Positions 1-8,215 of a stretch of DNA of 64,000 nucleotides are shown piece by piece. A program made the position numbers and the translations under genes. Numbering within the stretch: the first letter of the stretch is position 1; each line of letters begins with the position of its first letter. The notes below the pieces were generated by a model. The model was not told the DNA's origin, ran no database searches, and saw only the letters and a program-made list of their open reading frames with translations. This stretch comes from Mycolicibacterium agri (GTDB lineage: Bacteria > Actinomycetota > Actinomycetes > Mycobacteriales > Mycobacteriaceae), in NCBI RefSeq assembly GCF_002553505.1, contig NZ_PDCP01000008.1, positions 61,536 through 125,535 on the forward strand, in the 5' to 3' direction.

Positions 1-1
1 G

Positions 2-358
2 GCAGACGCTGTGACGGCGAGTTGTGCGATCCCTGGCATATGGCCTCTCGCCGTGATCAACGGGTGCCAATTCATCGACGGTGCGACCCCGTCGGTGACG
101 AACGCCGATCTGGCCGGAGGCTGCGATCAAGTCCTCGTTATCACTCCGCTCACCGGACCGACGACGCGGTGGTGGGACCTCCGAGCCGAGATCGCCGCAC
201 TTGCACCCGCCCGAGTCGCCGTCATCCAAGCGGACCGGAGCACGGTGCCGCTGTTCATGGATAATCCGTTGTCGCCGAGGTGTCGGCGTCCCGCCGCTCA
301 GGCTGGACGCGCTCTAGGTCGGCGGACGGCGCGATGGCTCGCAGAGTGGATACGTTGA
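2..358 (+). CDS. patatin-like phospholipase, C-terminal part (cut by window edge)
   Basis: The reading frame is open to the left edge, so the start and N-terminal lipase half lie outside the window. What remains reads AVTASCAIPGIWP followed by FIDGATPSVTNADLA and GCDQVLVI. This matches the C-terminal part of bacterial patatin-like phospholipases, in which an Asp in a D-G-[AG] motif (here the D of FIDGA) completes the Ser-Asp catalytic dyad. The likely role is hydrolysis of acyl esters of lipids. The nucleophile serine (GxSxG) cannot be seen. The last 25 or so residues are Arg/Ala-rich and less typical of the family. Confidence 0.7.
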   Translation, partial: ADAVTASCAIPGIWPLAVINGCQFIDGATPSVTNADLAGGCDQVLVITPLTGPTTRWWDLRAEIAALAPARVAVIQADRSTVPLFMDNPLSPRCRRPAAQAGRALGRRTARWLAEWIR

Positions 359-374
359 ACCGCCTCCTTTCCGT

Positions 375-414
375 GGCGCCTTGCGCTGGTCCGAGGCGCC
401 TTGCGCTGGTCCGA
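375..414. repeat. tandem direct repeat, 2 x 20 bp
   Basis: Two perfect, directly adjacent copies of a 20-bp unit beginning GGCGCCTTGCG occupy 375-394 and 395-414. They sit between the patatin fragment and the HD-domain gene, about 75 bp before the start codon of the latter. They could be a recent slippage duplication or paired protein-binding sites; the sequence alone does not decide. Confidence 0.75.
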
Positions 415-487
415 GTCGTATAGAGGGGTGCCGCCCGGCTCGGCGAACGTGGCCAGTGCCACAGTGGGGGAGGAGAATGGAGTCACC

Positions 488-1099
488 ATGAGCGAGATGA
501 CGACGTCGCCGCGGCTGGGCCCGAAGTTCCAGGAGGCCTTGGGTTATGCCGCCGAGCTGCACAACACCCAGACCCGCAAGGCCAGCGCGGTCCCGTACGT
601 GGGGCATCTGTTGTCGGTCGCCGGCCTGATCATCGAGGCCGACGGCAGCGAGATCGAAGTGATTGCGGCGCTGCTGCACGACGCGGCCGAAGATCAGGGC
701 GGCGACGCGACGCTGGCCGAGATCGAGGAGCGGTTCGGCGCCGAGGTCGCGGCGATCGTCGAGGAGTGCAGCGACACCGTCGTCACGCCGAAGCCGCCGT
801 GGCGTGAGCGCAAGGAGAACTACATCGCGCACCTGGATGAGGTGTCGGACAGTACGATTCGGGTGTCGATGGCCGACAAGCTCGACAACGCCAGGGCGAT
901 TCTGCGGGACCTGCGCCGGGAAGGCCCGAGCGTGTGGAAGCGGTTCAACACCGACAATCCGCACGACCATCTCTGGTACTACCGGTCGCTGCTGGAGGTG
1001 TATCGACGCCGCAGCGACAGCTGGCTGGTCGAGGAGCTGGCGCGGGTGATTCGGACGCTCGAAGACGAGATCGGGCCGCCGATCGCCAGCACCGTGTAA
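488..1099 (+). CDS. HD-domain phosphohydrolase (RelA/SpoT hydrolase-like)
   Basis: The 203-residue product has a metal-binding HD signature: an N-terminal His in VGHLLSVA, then LLHDAAED near residue 60, then DKLDNAR near residue 125. This is the arrangement of the stand-alone HD domains related to the hydrolase half of RelA/SpoT. Such proteins hydrolyse nucleotide pyrophosphates or phosphates, but the substrate here is unknown. ATG 488 was chosen because a purine-rich Shine-Dalgarno (GGAGGAG) lies about 10 bp upstream and homology starts there. An upstream in-frame ATG at 401 falls inside the tandem repeat and is less likely. cynS follows in the same orientation after 121 bp. Confidence 0.8.
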   Translation: MSEMTTSPRLGPKFQEALGYAAELHNTQTRKASAVPYVGHLLSVAGLIIEADGSEIEVIAALLHDAAEDQGGDATLAEIEERFGAEVAAIVEECSDTVVTPKPPWRERKENYIAHLDEVSDSTIRVSMADKLDNARAILRDLRREGPSVWKRFNTDNPHDHLWYYRSLLEVYRRRSDSWLVEELARVIRTLEDEIGPPIASTV

Positions 1100-1220
1100 C
1101 CGCACGTTCTCCGATTTGCGGCAGGGGTCGTTGTCTTGGCGCGCAACCACGACCATGGCCGCAGAAACCAAGGGACAACGACGCGTGGCGGATGCCCGCC
1201 GACCGGTCGATGATTGATGG

Positions 1221-1679
1221 ATGACCACCAGAGCCGAAATCACCGAACAGATCGTCGTTGCCCGCTTGGCGAAGGGGTTGACCTGGCAGCAGCTGGCCGA
1301 CGCCATCGGCAAGCCGGTCGTCTGGACCACCGCGGCGCTTCTCGGCCAGCACCCCATCCCGCCCGAGCACGGCAAGACCCTCGTCGAGATGCTCGGCCTC
1401 GACGAGTCGGCGGTGCCGGTGCTGGCGGGTGTGCCGATGCGCGGCGGCCTGCCGACGGCGGTGCCGACCGACCCGACCATCTACCGCTTCTATGAAGCGC
1501 TGCAAGTCTACGGCGGTGCCATCAAAGAGCTGATCCACGAACAGTTCGGTGACGGCATCATGAGCGCGATCACCTTCAGCGTCAGCGTCGACAAGAAGCC
1601 GCACCCCGCGGGCGACCGCGTCGTCGTCACGTTCGACGGGAAGTTCCTGCCCTACGACTGGACCGCCGCCGAGGGTTAG
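1221..1679 (+). CDS. cynS: cyanate hydratase (cyanase)
   Basis: This 152-residue protein matches cyanase over its full usual length. Cyanase converts cyanate plus bicarbonate into ammonia and carbon dioxide (via carbamate), detoxifying cyanate and releasing nitrogen. The N-terminal helical part (LTWQQLADAIGK) resembles the family's DNA-binding-like fold, though it does not bind DNA. The catalytic triad is present as Arg89 and Glu92 in YRFYEAL and Ser115 in the IMSAITFSV segment, equivalent to Arg96, Glu99 and Ser122 of the E. coli enzyme. No cynT carbonic anhydrase or cynR regulator is next to it; the convergent gene is an anion transporter. Confidence 0.95.
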   Translation: MTTRAEITEQIVVARLAKGLTWQQLADAIGKPVVWTTAALLGQHPIPPEHGKTLVEMLGLDESAVPVLAGVPMRGGLPTAVPTDPTIYRFYEALQVYGGAIKELIHEQFGDGIMSAITFSVSVDKKPHPAGDRVVVTFDGKFLPYDWTAAEG

Positions 1680-1685
1680 CCCGCA

Positions 1686-3290
1686 TCAGCCGCCCAGGCC
1701 GAGCAGGCCGACCATGATCGGCAGCAGGATGACGATCAGGATCGCGCCCGCGATGTCGAACGTGATGCCGGAGCGGATCATCGTGGTGATCTTGACGACG
1801 CCCGAACCGTAGACGATCGCGTTCTGCGGCGTCGACACCGGCAGCATGAAACCGAACGACGCGGCGAACGTCGCCGCCAGCGCAGGCACGAACGGGTTGA
1901 CGCCGGCGGCCATCGCAACCGGAATGATGATCGGCACCACCACGGCGGCCGACGCGGTGTTGCTCGTCGTCTCCGACACGAGGATCGCCAGGATCACCGC
2001 GAAGATCGTGATGGGCACGATGCTCGACAGGCCCAGCGCGTCGTTGATCGACGTGCCGATGGTCTCGGCCAGCCCGGTGTCGGCGATCAGCGACCCGAAG
2101 ATGATGCCGGTACCGAAGAGAATGATTGTGCCCCAGTCGATCTTGGCGGCATCGCTCCAGCGCAGGGTGAACTCGCGCTGCTGCCAGTCCGTCGGCAGCA
2201 GGAACAGCAGCGACGCACCGAACACGGCCACCACGCCTTCGTCGAGCCGGTCGCTGACGAATTCGTATGCGCTGGAGTCGGTCCCGGTGATCAGCGCGAC
2301 GATGCCGGGGAAGACCCACAGTGTCACCGTGATCCCGAACGCGATCAGCGTGTTCTTCTCGGCCCGCGACATCGAGCCCAGCTTCGCGCGCTGTTCCGCG
2401 ACGTACTCCGCGACACCGTCGATCCGTTTGATCTCCGGCTTGTTCAGCCGCAGCAGGATCAGTGCCAGCAGCACGAACATCACGAAGCAGATCGGCAGCG
2501 CCAGAACCATCCACTGGCCGAAGCTGATTCGCTCGCCGGTGGCCTCCTCGATGAGGCCGCGTCCGATCAGATTGGGCGGGCTGCCCACCGGCGTCAGCAG
2601 GCCGCCGACGCTGGCGCCGTAAGCGAGCATCAGCATGATCGCGGCGCCCACTCGCAGGCGCTGCGGATCGAAGTCGGGTTCGACGTCCCCGCGGCTCTGC
2701 AGCAGTTTGGCGATGACGCTGAGGATGCCGATCGCGGTGGGCAGCAGCATCGCCACCGTCGCGGTGTTGGACACGAACGCCGACAGCAGGCAGGTGACCA
2801 CGCCGAATGCGAGGATCACGCCGGTGGTCGACTGGCCCACCCGGGGCAGCGACAGAATCCGGAACGCGAAACGGCGAGCGACACCGTGTTTCAGCATCGC
2901 CTGCGCGAGGATGAACGCCCCGATGAACGTGAAGATCGTCGACGACCCGAACGGGCTGAGCACGTCGTCGACCGGTGCCACACCCAGGAAGACGATGACG
3001 GCGACACCGAGCAGGCCGCCGATCGGGATCGGCACCGCCTCGCTGATCCACAGCGCGATGACGCCGAGCAGCACCGCGGCCAGCACCTGCTGCTCACGCG
3101 GGATGTCCAGGGGCACGATCAGGAAGACGACCGTCAGCAGCGGCGCCAGAAAAAGGCCCACCGTGCGACGGCCCTTCTCGAAGCGTTCCTCACGCGGTGA
3201 TAGCCGCTGTTCACCAAGGCTGCGATAGGTTGCTGTGCCCAACAGCGCCTTGTCGACGTCGGTCGGCGTGACCTGATTTTCGGTGGTCAT
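1686..3290 (-). CDS. DASS/SLC13-family anion transporter
   Basis: This 534-residue polytopic membrane protein has about 12 hydrophobic segments after a roughly 40-residue hydrophilic N-terminus. Two SNT motifs of the divalent anion:sodium symporter family are visible: VSNTATVAMLLPTA near residue 170 and ETTSNTASAAVVVP near 440. Family members import dicarboxylates, sulfate or related anions with sodium; the substrate cannot be read from sequence. It ends 6 bp from the convergent cynS stop. That convergence makes co-transcription with cynS impossible but leaves a functional link open. The ATG start at 3290 faces a small membrane protein gene across a 149-bp divergent region. Confidence 0.85.
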   Translation of the reverse strand: MTTENQVTPTDVDKALLGTATYRSLGEQRLSPREERFEKGRRTVGLFLAPLLTVVFLIVPLDIPREQQVLAAVLLGVIALWISEAVPIPIGGLLGVAVIVFLGVAPVDDVLSPFGSSTIFTFIGAFILAQAMLKHGVARRFAFRILSLPRVGQSTTGVILAFGVVTCLLSAFVSNTATVAMLLPTAIGILSVIAKLLQSRGDVEPDFDPQRLRVGAAIMLMLAYGASVGGLLTPVGSPPNLIGRGLIEEATGERISFGQWMVLALPICFVMFVLLALILLRLNKPEIKRIDGVAEYVAEQRAKLGSMSRAEKNTLIAFGITVTLWVFPGIVALITGTDSSAYEFVSDRLDEGVVAVFGASLLFLLPTDWQQREFTLRWSDAAKIDWGTIILFGTGIIFGSLIADTGLAETIGTSINDALGLSSIVPITIFAVILAILVSETTSNTASAAVVVPIIIPVAMAAGVNPFVPALAATFAASFGFMLPVSTPQNAIVYGSGVVKITTMIRSGITFDIAGAILIVILLPIMVGLLGLGG

Positions 3291-3439
3291 GGCACGCTCC
3301 GTTCCCCCGGGCTGTGGTTTACGCCACAGGCGGAGTGCCTGGTTGATGCGAAATCTAAACCCGGACGAACTGCAGAGAATGTGATCCCCGTCACGAAAGG
3401 CGCTATATTGTGCTTGCTGTCACAACGAAGGGGCATGCC

Positions 3440-3658
3440 ATGGCAGAGGTGCACAACGGTGCAGTGGTCGCGTCGCAGGTCAGCCAGCGTTCCGCGTCCG
3501 CTCACACCCATGCGCACGTGTGGTGGAACGTCCTCATGGGCGTCGTCGGGGTGGCGGCGCTGTCAGCGGTTGTCGTCACCGTCCTCATGGGGCTGACCAC
3601 CGAGGCCCTGATCATCGCCATCTTCACCGGCGCGTTCTTCTCCCGCTGCGCCTGCTAG
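3440..3658 (+). CDS. small membrane protein, unknown function
   Basis: This 72-residue protein is hydrophilic for about 30 residues, including a His-rich stretch (SAHTHAHVWW). Two closely spaced hydrophobic segments follow (around VLMGVVGVAALSAVVVTVLM and LIIAIFTGAFF), and it ends in a Cys-rich CAC tail. ATG 3440 is preceded by GAAGGGG, a good ribosome binding site, and is preferred over an earlier in-frame start at 3410. I do not recognise a family. It is divergent from the anion transporter and convergent with the Ser/Thr kinase gene, so it is probably its own transcription unit. Confidence 0.6.
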   Translation: MAEVHNGAVVASQVSQRSASAHTHAHVWWNVLMGVVGVAALSAVVVTVLMGLTTEALIIAIFTGAFFSRCAC

Positions 3659-3673
3659 ATCGCTAGAACTGCC

Positions 3674-5629
3674 TCAGTCGCCGGTGCGTTCGAACCTGTC
3701 CTGAAACTCGCCGCCGCCGGTGCATGGGCTGCCGGGCGCGATCGTCTGGGTTCCGTGGCCGGTGAGCACCGAGATCGGATCGTCCAACGCCTGCGGCATC
3801 GGGTATTCGGCGGTGATCGTCACCTCGGCCGTACCCGCCGGGCATGACGCAGTGCCGTGCTCGTTGCGCGTCCACTTGTCGTCGGCGTACAGGAGCGTGA
3901 CGACCTCGGGACCGGTATGGAACAGGCTCATGCACCGGTCGCCGGTGCGCAGGCAGTAGGTGTTGGCCTGCAGAACCTTTCCCGGCAGGACCGTGCCGTC
4001 GGCGAAGGTCGTCGTCTGCCGATAGCTGCCCTGCAAGCCGTTGGCCGGGCTCACGCCCCGCGGCGGCATCACGGCCGGGTCGGCCACCTTGTTGGGGTCG
4101 GGATCTCCCGTGCGGGTGAACTTCACAGTCCGCTTGGCCGCGCACGCGCCGTTGGCGGAGGCCCGCACGGTTTCGCCGGAAAGCGTTCCGTCGGGGTGCG
4201 GTTCGAGCGTCATGACGACCCAGATCTCGACGGGCTCAGGCGTGCCGCACTGCGCCGAGGCCAGCCCGACGGCAACCCACTTGCCGCCCAACTGATCGAA
4301 GGTCATGTTCGACAGCAGGGCATCGCCACTCGCGCTGGCGGCGGTCGCGACGCAGCCGCCGGCGCCGCACTCCGAGCGGACGTCCCAATTGCTGGTCGTG
4401 GCAGGGGCATTCGGCACCGGCTTGTCGTCGAGGTCGGTGCCAGGCCCGTAGTCGGCGCGGTAGCGGCCGGTGAATTCGGCGGCGCTGGCGGCGGCCGTAC
4501 TCGGCGTCGTGGATCTGCGCTCGTCGCGCGACGTGAGTTCGACGACGGCGATCACACCGCCCACCACTGCCAGGGTCGCGACGAACACCGCCGCGCCGAT
4601 CAGCACGCCGTGGTGGCGCTTCGATTTCTTCGGTGACTTCGGTGCGGCCACTTGTGGTGGCAGCGCGTGTGGTGGCACCGCGTGTGGTCCGCTGAACATC
4701 GTCGGTGCCGTCGCCGGATACGGCACTGGTGTCGGGCCGGCCTGGGTCCACGGTTGACCGGGCCAGCCGGACGCGCTGGGACTGTCTACTGCCGGAGCAG
4801 CCGGAACCGGCGCGGACCCGGTGATGACTTGCCTTGCCGCCGAGGCCATCTCGATCGCGGTGGGATAGCGCTGGGCGGGCTGCTTGGCCAGACCGATCGC
4901 GATGACCTCGTCCAGCGCAGGCGGGACCGCGCCCGACTTCTCCGACGGCCGCGGCGGCGGGCTGACCATGTGCCCGACGGCGACCTGTTCGAGCGTGCTG
5001 CCGGGGAACGGCTGCTGACCGGTCAGGCATTGGTAGAGCACGCAGGCCAACGCGTAGATGTCCGAGCTCGGGTGAATGTCGCCGGAGTTGAACCGCTCCG
5101 GTGCCATGTAGGCCCACGTGCCGATCGCCGAGCTCGCCGATGTCAGCCGAGTGTCGTTGGCGCCGCGGGCAATTCCGAAATCGATGAGGTAGGCGAAGTC
5201 GTTCTCGTCGACAAGGATGTTGGACGGTTTCACGTCGCGGTGCACCAGACCCACCTTGTGCGCGCTGTGCAGCGCCGACGCGATCTGCTCGATGATGGAC
5301 ACCGCCCGCGCCGGCTCAAGCGGCCCGGCATCGAGCATTGTCTGCAGGTCCTTGCCCTTGATCAGCCGCATGGTCACATACAGCCGGTCGTCGATCTCGC
5401 CGACGTCGTAGATCGGCACGACGTGCGGATCGTCCAGCCGCGCGGCCGCCCGCGCCTCGCGGCGGAACCGCTGCTCGAAGTCGGCGTCTTCAGCGAAGGC
5501 GGGCAGCAGCATCTTCAGCGCAACGACGCGGTCGATCGCGGTGTCGTAGGCGCGCCAAACCTCGCCCATGCCGCCGCGGCCCAACAACTCGAGCAGCCGG
5601 TAGCGGCCGAACGGCGTGCCCTCCTCCAC
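3674..5629 (-). CDS. transmembrane Ser/Thr protein kinase (PknE-like)
   Basis: A eukaryotic-type kinase domain fills roughly residues 8-280. It has the glycine loop GRGGMGEV (17-24), the ATP-binding Lys39 in VALKML, the catalytic loop HRDVKPSN, a DFG motif and the APE-type MAPERF. A proline-rich linker, one membrane span (around GVLIGAAVFVATLAVVGGVI, near residue 345) and a Cys-containing extracellular domain of about 280 residues follow. This is the layout of mycobacterial PknE-type sensor kinases, and the kinase domain is close to PknE in wording. The start is uncertain: GTG 5629 places the kinase domain 8 residues in, while in-frame GTG 5686 and ATG 5755 are alternatives. The ligand is unknown. 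Confidence 0.85.
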   Translation of the reverse strand: MEEGTPFGRYRLLELLGRGGMGEVWRAYDTAIDRVVALKMLLPAFAEDADFEQRFRREARAAARLDDPHVVPIYDVGEIDDRLYVTMRLIKGKDLQTMLDAGPLEPARAVSIIEQIASALHSAHKVGLVHRDVKPSNILVDENDFAYLIDFGIARGANDTRLTSASSAIGTWAYMAPERFNSGDIHPSSDIYALACVLYQCLTGQQPFPGSTLEQVAVGHMVSPPPRPSEKSGAVPPALDEVIAIGLAKQPAQRYPTAIEMASAARQVITGSAPVPAAPAVDSPSASGWPGQPWTQAGPTPVPYPATAPTMFSGPHAVPPHALPPQVAAPKSPKKSKRHHGVLIGAAVFVATLAVVGGVIAVVELTSRDERRSTTPSTAAASAAEFTGRYRADYGPGTDLDDKPVPNAPATTSNWDVRSECGAGGCVATAASASGDALLSNMTFDQLGGKWVAVGLASAQCGTPEPVEIWVVMTLEPHPDGTLSGETVRASANGACAAKRTVKFTRTGDPDPNKVADPAVMPPRGVSPANGLQGSYRQTTTFADGTVLPGKVLQANTYCLRTGDRCMSLFHTGPEVVTLLYADDKWTRNEHGTASCPAGTAEVTITAEYPMPQALDDPISVLTGHGTQTIAPGSPCTGGGEFQDRFERTGD

Positions 5630-5791
5630 CGGCTCACGATAACGGCCGACCACCGCGTTTGTGGCCGTGATCGGCGAGTATTCCACGCGCCCCGCGTCCG
5701 CTGTGGAGGTCGCGATCCGGCCGCGACTTGACGTTGTGGCGTAGGCTCGAGGCATCGGAACCGGCCAGGCTCCGCAATCAAGGGGCCTCTG

Positions 5792-5923
5792 TTGGATAAA
5801 TCTCCACGCCAGTCCATGAGCAAGAAGTCCGCCAAGTCGCTGAAGCAGAAGCGGGCGGACAAGCGTGCCAAGACCGACGGCTCCGCGTCGGTTGCCGACG
5901 CTTCTCTCAAGCACAAGCGTTGA
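5792..5923 (+). CDS. small lysine-rich protein (43 aa)
   Basis: This short frame encodes MDKSPRQSMSKKSAKSL followed by more Lys/Arg-rich sequence and ends SLKHKR. TTG 5792 has a good ribosome binding site (AAGGGG, 7 bp upstream); ATG 5816 (MSKKSAK) is an alternative. Roughly a third of the residues are basic, suggesting nucleic-acid or ribosome association, but no function is known to me. I recall short conserved actinobacterial proteins with the same SMSKKS-type wording, which supports a real gene. It is divergent from the PknE-like kinase, from whose possible upstream starts it is separated by only about 40 bp. Confidence 0.6.
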   Translation: MDKSPRQSMSKKSAKSLKQKRADKRAKTDGSASVADASLKHKR

Positions 5924-6047
5924 GGCACAACAGCTGAGACGTCGAAGACTCATCGGGTTCAACCGGCTGCTCCACCCACCAGACCGATCATCGCCGAGCA
6001 ACCGCTCACGATGGACACCAAGGCAGCAATCGCCAATTGGGACCACT

Positions 6048-7231
6048 TTGAGCACTTCGTCTGTTTTCCCGTCATCGACGGTTCGCGTTGCGCGTCAGCT
6101 CGCCGCTGACCCGCCGAGTATCGGCATTCTCAGTACCTATCCCCCGACGCCGTGCGGACTGGCGACGTTCGCCGCCGGGCTGGCCAGGGGGTTGGTCGCA
6201 AACGGTGGCCTCGTCGACATCGTGCGACTTTCCGACGGGCCGCGATCAGAGAGCAGAAATGTCGTCGGCGAAATGGTCAATGGCTCGTCCGCATCGGTTA
6301 GTGCATGCGTTGGGATGCTGAGTAGACGCGACGTCGCCGTCATTCAGCATGACTACGACACCACGGAGGCGTCGACGGAGAAGAGATTCTCGACGTCGTC
6401 GACGGCTTGCAGGGGCCGACCATCTTGGTTGCGCACAGCAATCCCGAAAATCCTACGCGACATCAACGTTCGGTCATGCAGAAGCTTGCGACAGCGGTGG
6501 ATCAGGTCGTCGTGATGACCGATGCCGCCCGCGAGCGGCTGCGATGCGAGTACGAGGTCGACCCTCGCAAGATCACCATGATCCCGCACGGGGCAACGGT
6601 TTCGACCGATGCCTCGGGCGTCCGGGGTGGCCGACCGACACTGGTGACGTGGGGATTGCTCGGCCCGGGAAAGGGCATCGAGCGGGTGATCGACGCGATG
6701 GCGACGCTCAAAGATCTGCCGGGACAACCGCGATACCTTGTCGCGGGCCGCATGCACCGCAAAATGTCTGCTGCAGGGGGCGAATCTTATCGCTACGCGC
6801 TCGCGGAGCGGGCTCGAAGCCGTGGCGTCGAGGCATCGGTGGATTTCGACACGGGCTACCGCAACGTTGCGATGCTGACCGCCCTCATCCAGTCCGCCGC
6901 AGTTGTCGTCGTGCCGTACGACTCGGGCGATCAGGTCACCTCGGGCGTGCTTGTCGATGCCGTCGCAAATGGCAGACCCGTTGTGGCGACCGCATTTCCG
7001 CATGCGGTCGAACTGCTCGCAAGCGGGGCCGGAATTGTGGTGCCCCATGACGACCCTGAGGCATTGACCACCGCACTGCGCCGGGTACTCACACAGCCGC
7101 GCTTGTCCGGCGCGATGGCCGCCGAAGCGCGCCGGTTGGCCCCGGACATGGCCTGGCCAGTCGTCGCGAGTGCTTACCATCGCTTGGCGCGCGCAATCCT
7201 CACACGAAGGCCGGCATGGGCATGGCGGTAA
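6048..7231 (+). pseudogene. glycosyltransferase (GT4-like), interrupted by a frameshift near 6364
   Basis: Two frames encode one family. The first (to about 6364) begins SIGILSTYPPTPCGLATFAAGLARGL, a typical N-terminal GT-B domain, and reaches DVAVIQHDYD. The expected continuation (GGVDGEEILDVVDGLQGPT) is found in the frame one base back and runs to 7231. It includes LLGPGKGIERVIDA and a nucleotide-sugar-binding end with VPYDSGDQVTSGVLVDAVANGRPVV around 6915. Removal of one base between 6363 and 6365 explains the shift exactly. The 5' end is approximate: TTG 6048 lies in frame but lacks an obvious ribosome binding site. It is either a decayed gene or a one-base sequencing error. Confidence 0.7.
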
Positions 7232-7385
7232 CGTTTCCGGCTCCGCTGTTCGAATATCTGCTGTGGCTGAGGAGATCAGCGCGGCACAGTGGAACGTGCC
7301 CGGCTCGCCGAGCCTATGCCCAAACACGGCTGCCGCATCGACGACGCCGGTATCGGGTGTCCTGGTGCCGTGGGGAAGGACAGAC

Positions 7386-8189
7386 TTGAAACGCGAGGTT
7401 GCGGCAGTGCTTGAGGTCGAGATCGAAGCGCCGACGACACTGGAGTTCCAGATCGCGGTTGCACCGCATCCCAACACCGATGTGCACGAGGCGTTGTCGT
7501 TTGTGTTGGACGGTATGGGCGTGCCCGCCGCGGAGATCAGCGGCACGCACGGCAATCGCATTCACAAGCTCGCAGTTCCGGTTGGCAATCTGAGGGTCGA
7601 CTACAGCGCCACCATTTGCGGACGAACCGGCCCGGCACCGGTGAGCGAATACGACCTGTCGGTATACCTACGGCCCAGCCGCTATGCCGAGGCAGATAAG
7701 TTTTACGGTTTCGCGTCAACCGAATTTGGTAGTTACGCTGATTCGGCGACGCTGCTGGAGAAGGTGTCTTCCTGGGTCGGCACGCGATTGAACTACGTAC
7801 CGGGATCCAGCGACCCGATCGACGGTGCCGTTGACACACTTCTCGCCGGTGAAGGCGTTTGCCGGGACTATGCACATCTGGTGGTCGCGTTGTTGCGCGC
7901 CGTGAACGTGCCTGCTCGCGTCGTCTCCGTCTACGCACCTGGGTTGTCACCGATGGATTTCCATGCCGTTGCCGAAGCGTTCGTTGACGGACAGTGGCGA
8001 GTTGTCGATGGGACATTGTTGGCTCCCCGGCAGACGCTGGTGCGGATCGCGACGGGGCGTGATGCCGCCGACACCGCTTTCCTGGACAACCACAGGGGAG
8101 CGATTAGGCTCAGCAAGATAGAGGTGACGGCCGTCGTCGACGGCCGTCTCCCCGTAGATTCAATCGACCAGCTGGTGTCAATCGGCTGA
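7386..8189 (+). CDS. transglutaminase-like domain protein
   Basis: This 267-residue protein has an N-terminal beta-rich region (EVEIEAPTTLEFQIAVAP) and a transglutaminase-like core near residues 140-220. The core contains GEGVCRDYAHLVVALLRA (catalytic Cys), FHAVAEAFVDG (His) and WRVVDGT (Asp), a complete Cys-His-Asp triad of the papain-like fold. Bacterial members are usually proteases or amidases rather than cross-linkers. TTG 7386 was chosen because GGGAAGGA lies 5 bp upstream and homology begins there; the open frame extends further upstream only nominally. It follows the broken glycosyltransferase by about 150 bp and precedes a desaturase by 26 bp, suggesting a shared transcript. Confidence 0.8.
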   Translation: MKREVAAVLEVEIEAPTTLEFQIAVAPHPNTDVHEALSFVLDGMGVPAAEISGTHGNRIHKLAVPVGNLRVDYSATICGRTGPAPVSEYDLSVYLRPSRYAEADKFYGFASTEFGSYADSATLLEKVSSWVGTRLNYVPGSSDPIDGAVDTLLAGEGVCRDYAHLVVALLRAVNVPARVVSVYAPGLSPMDFHAVAEAFVDGQWRVVDGTLLAPRQTLVRIATGRDAADTAFLDNHRGAIRLSKIEVTAVVDGRLPVDSIDQLVSIG

Positions 8190-8215
8190 GTCACAGCAGG
8201 AAACAGGAACATCTT

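Noticed and set aside
6355..6375. Programmed -1 frameshifting in the glycosyltransferase
   Set aside because: No slippery heptamer or downstream structure is evident at the junction, and the family does not use recoding; deletion or sequencing error is simpler.
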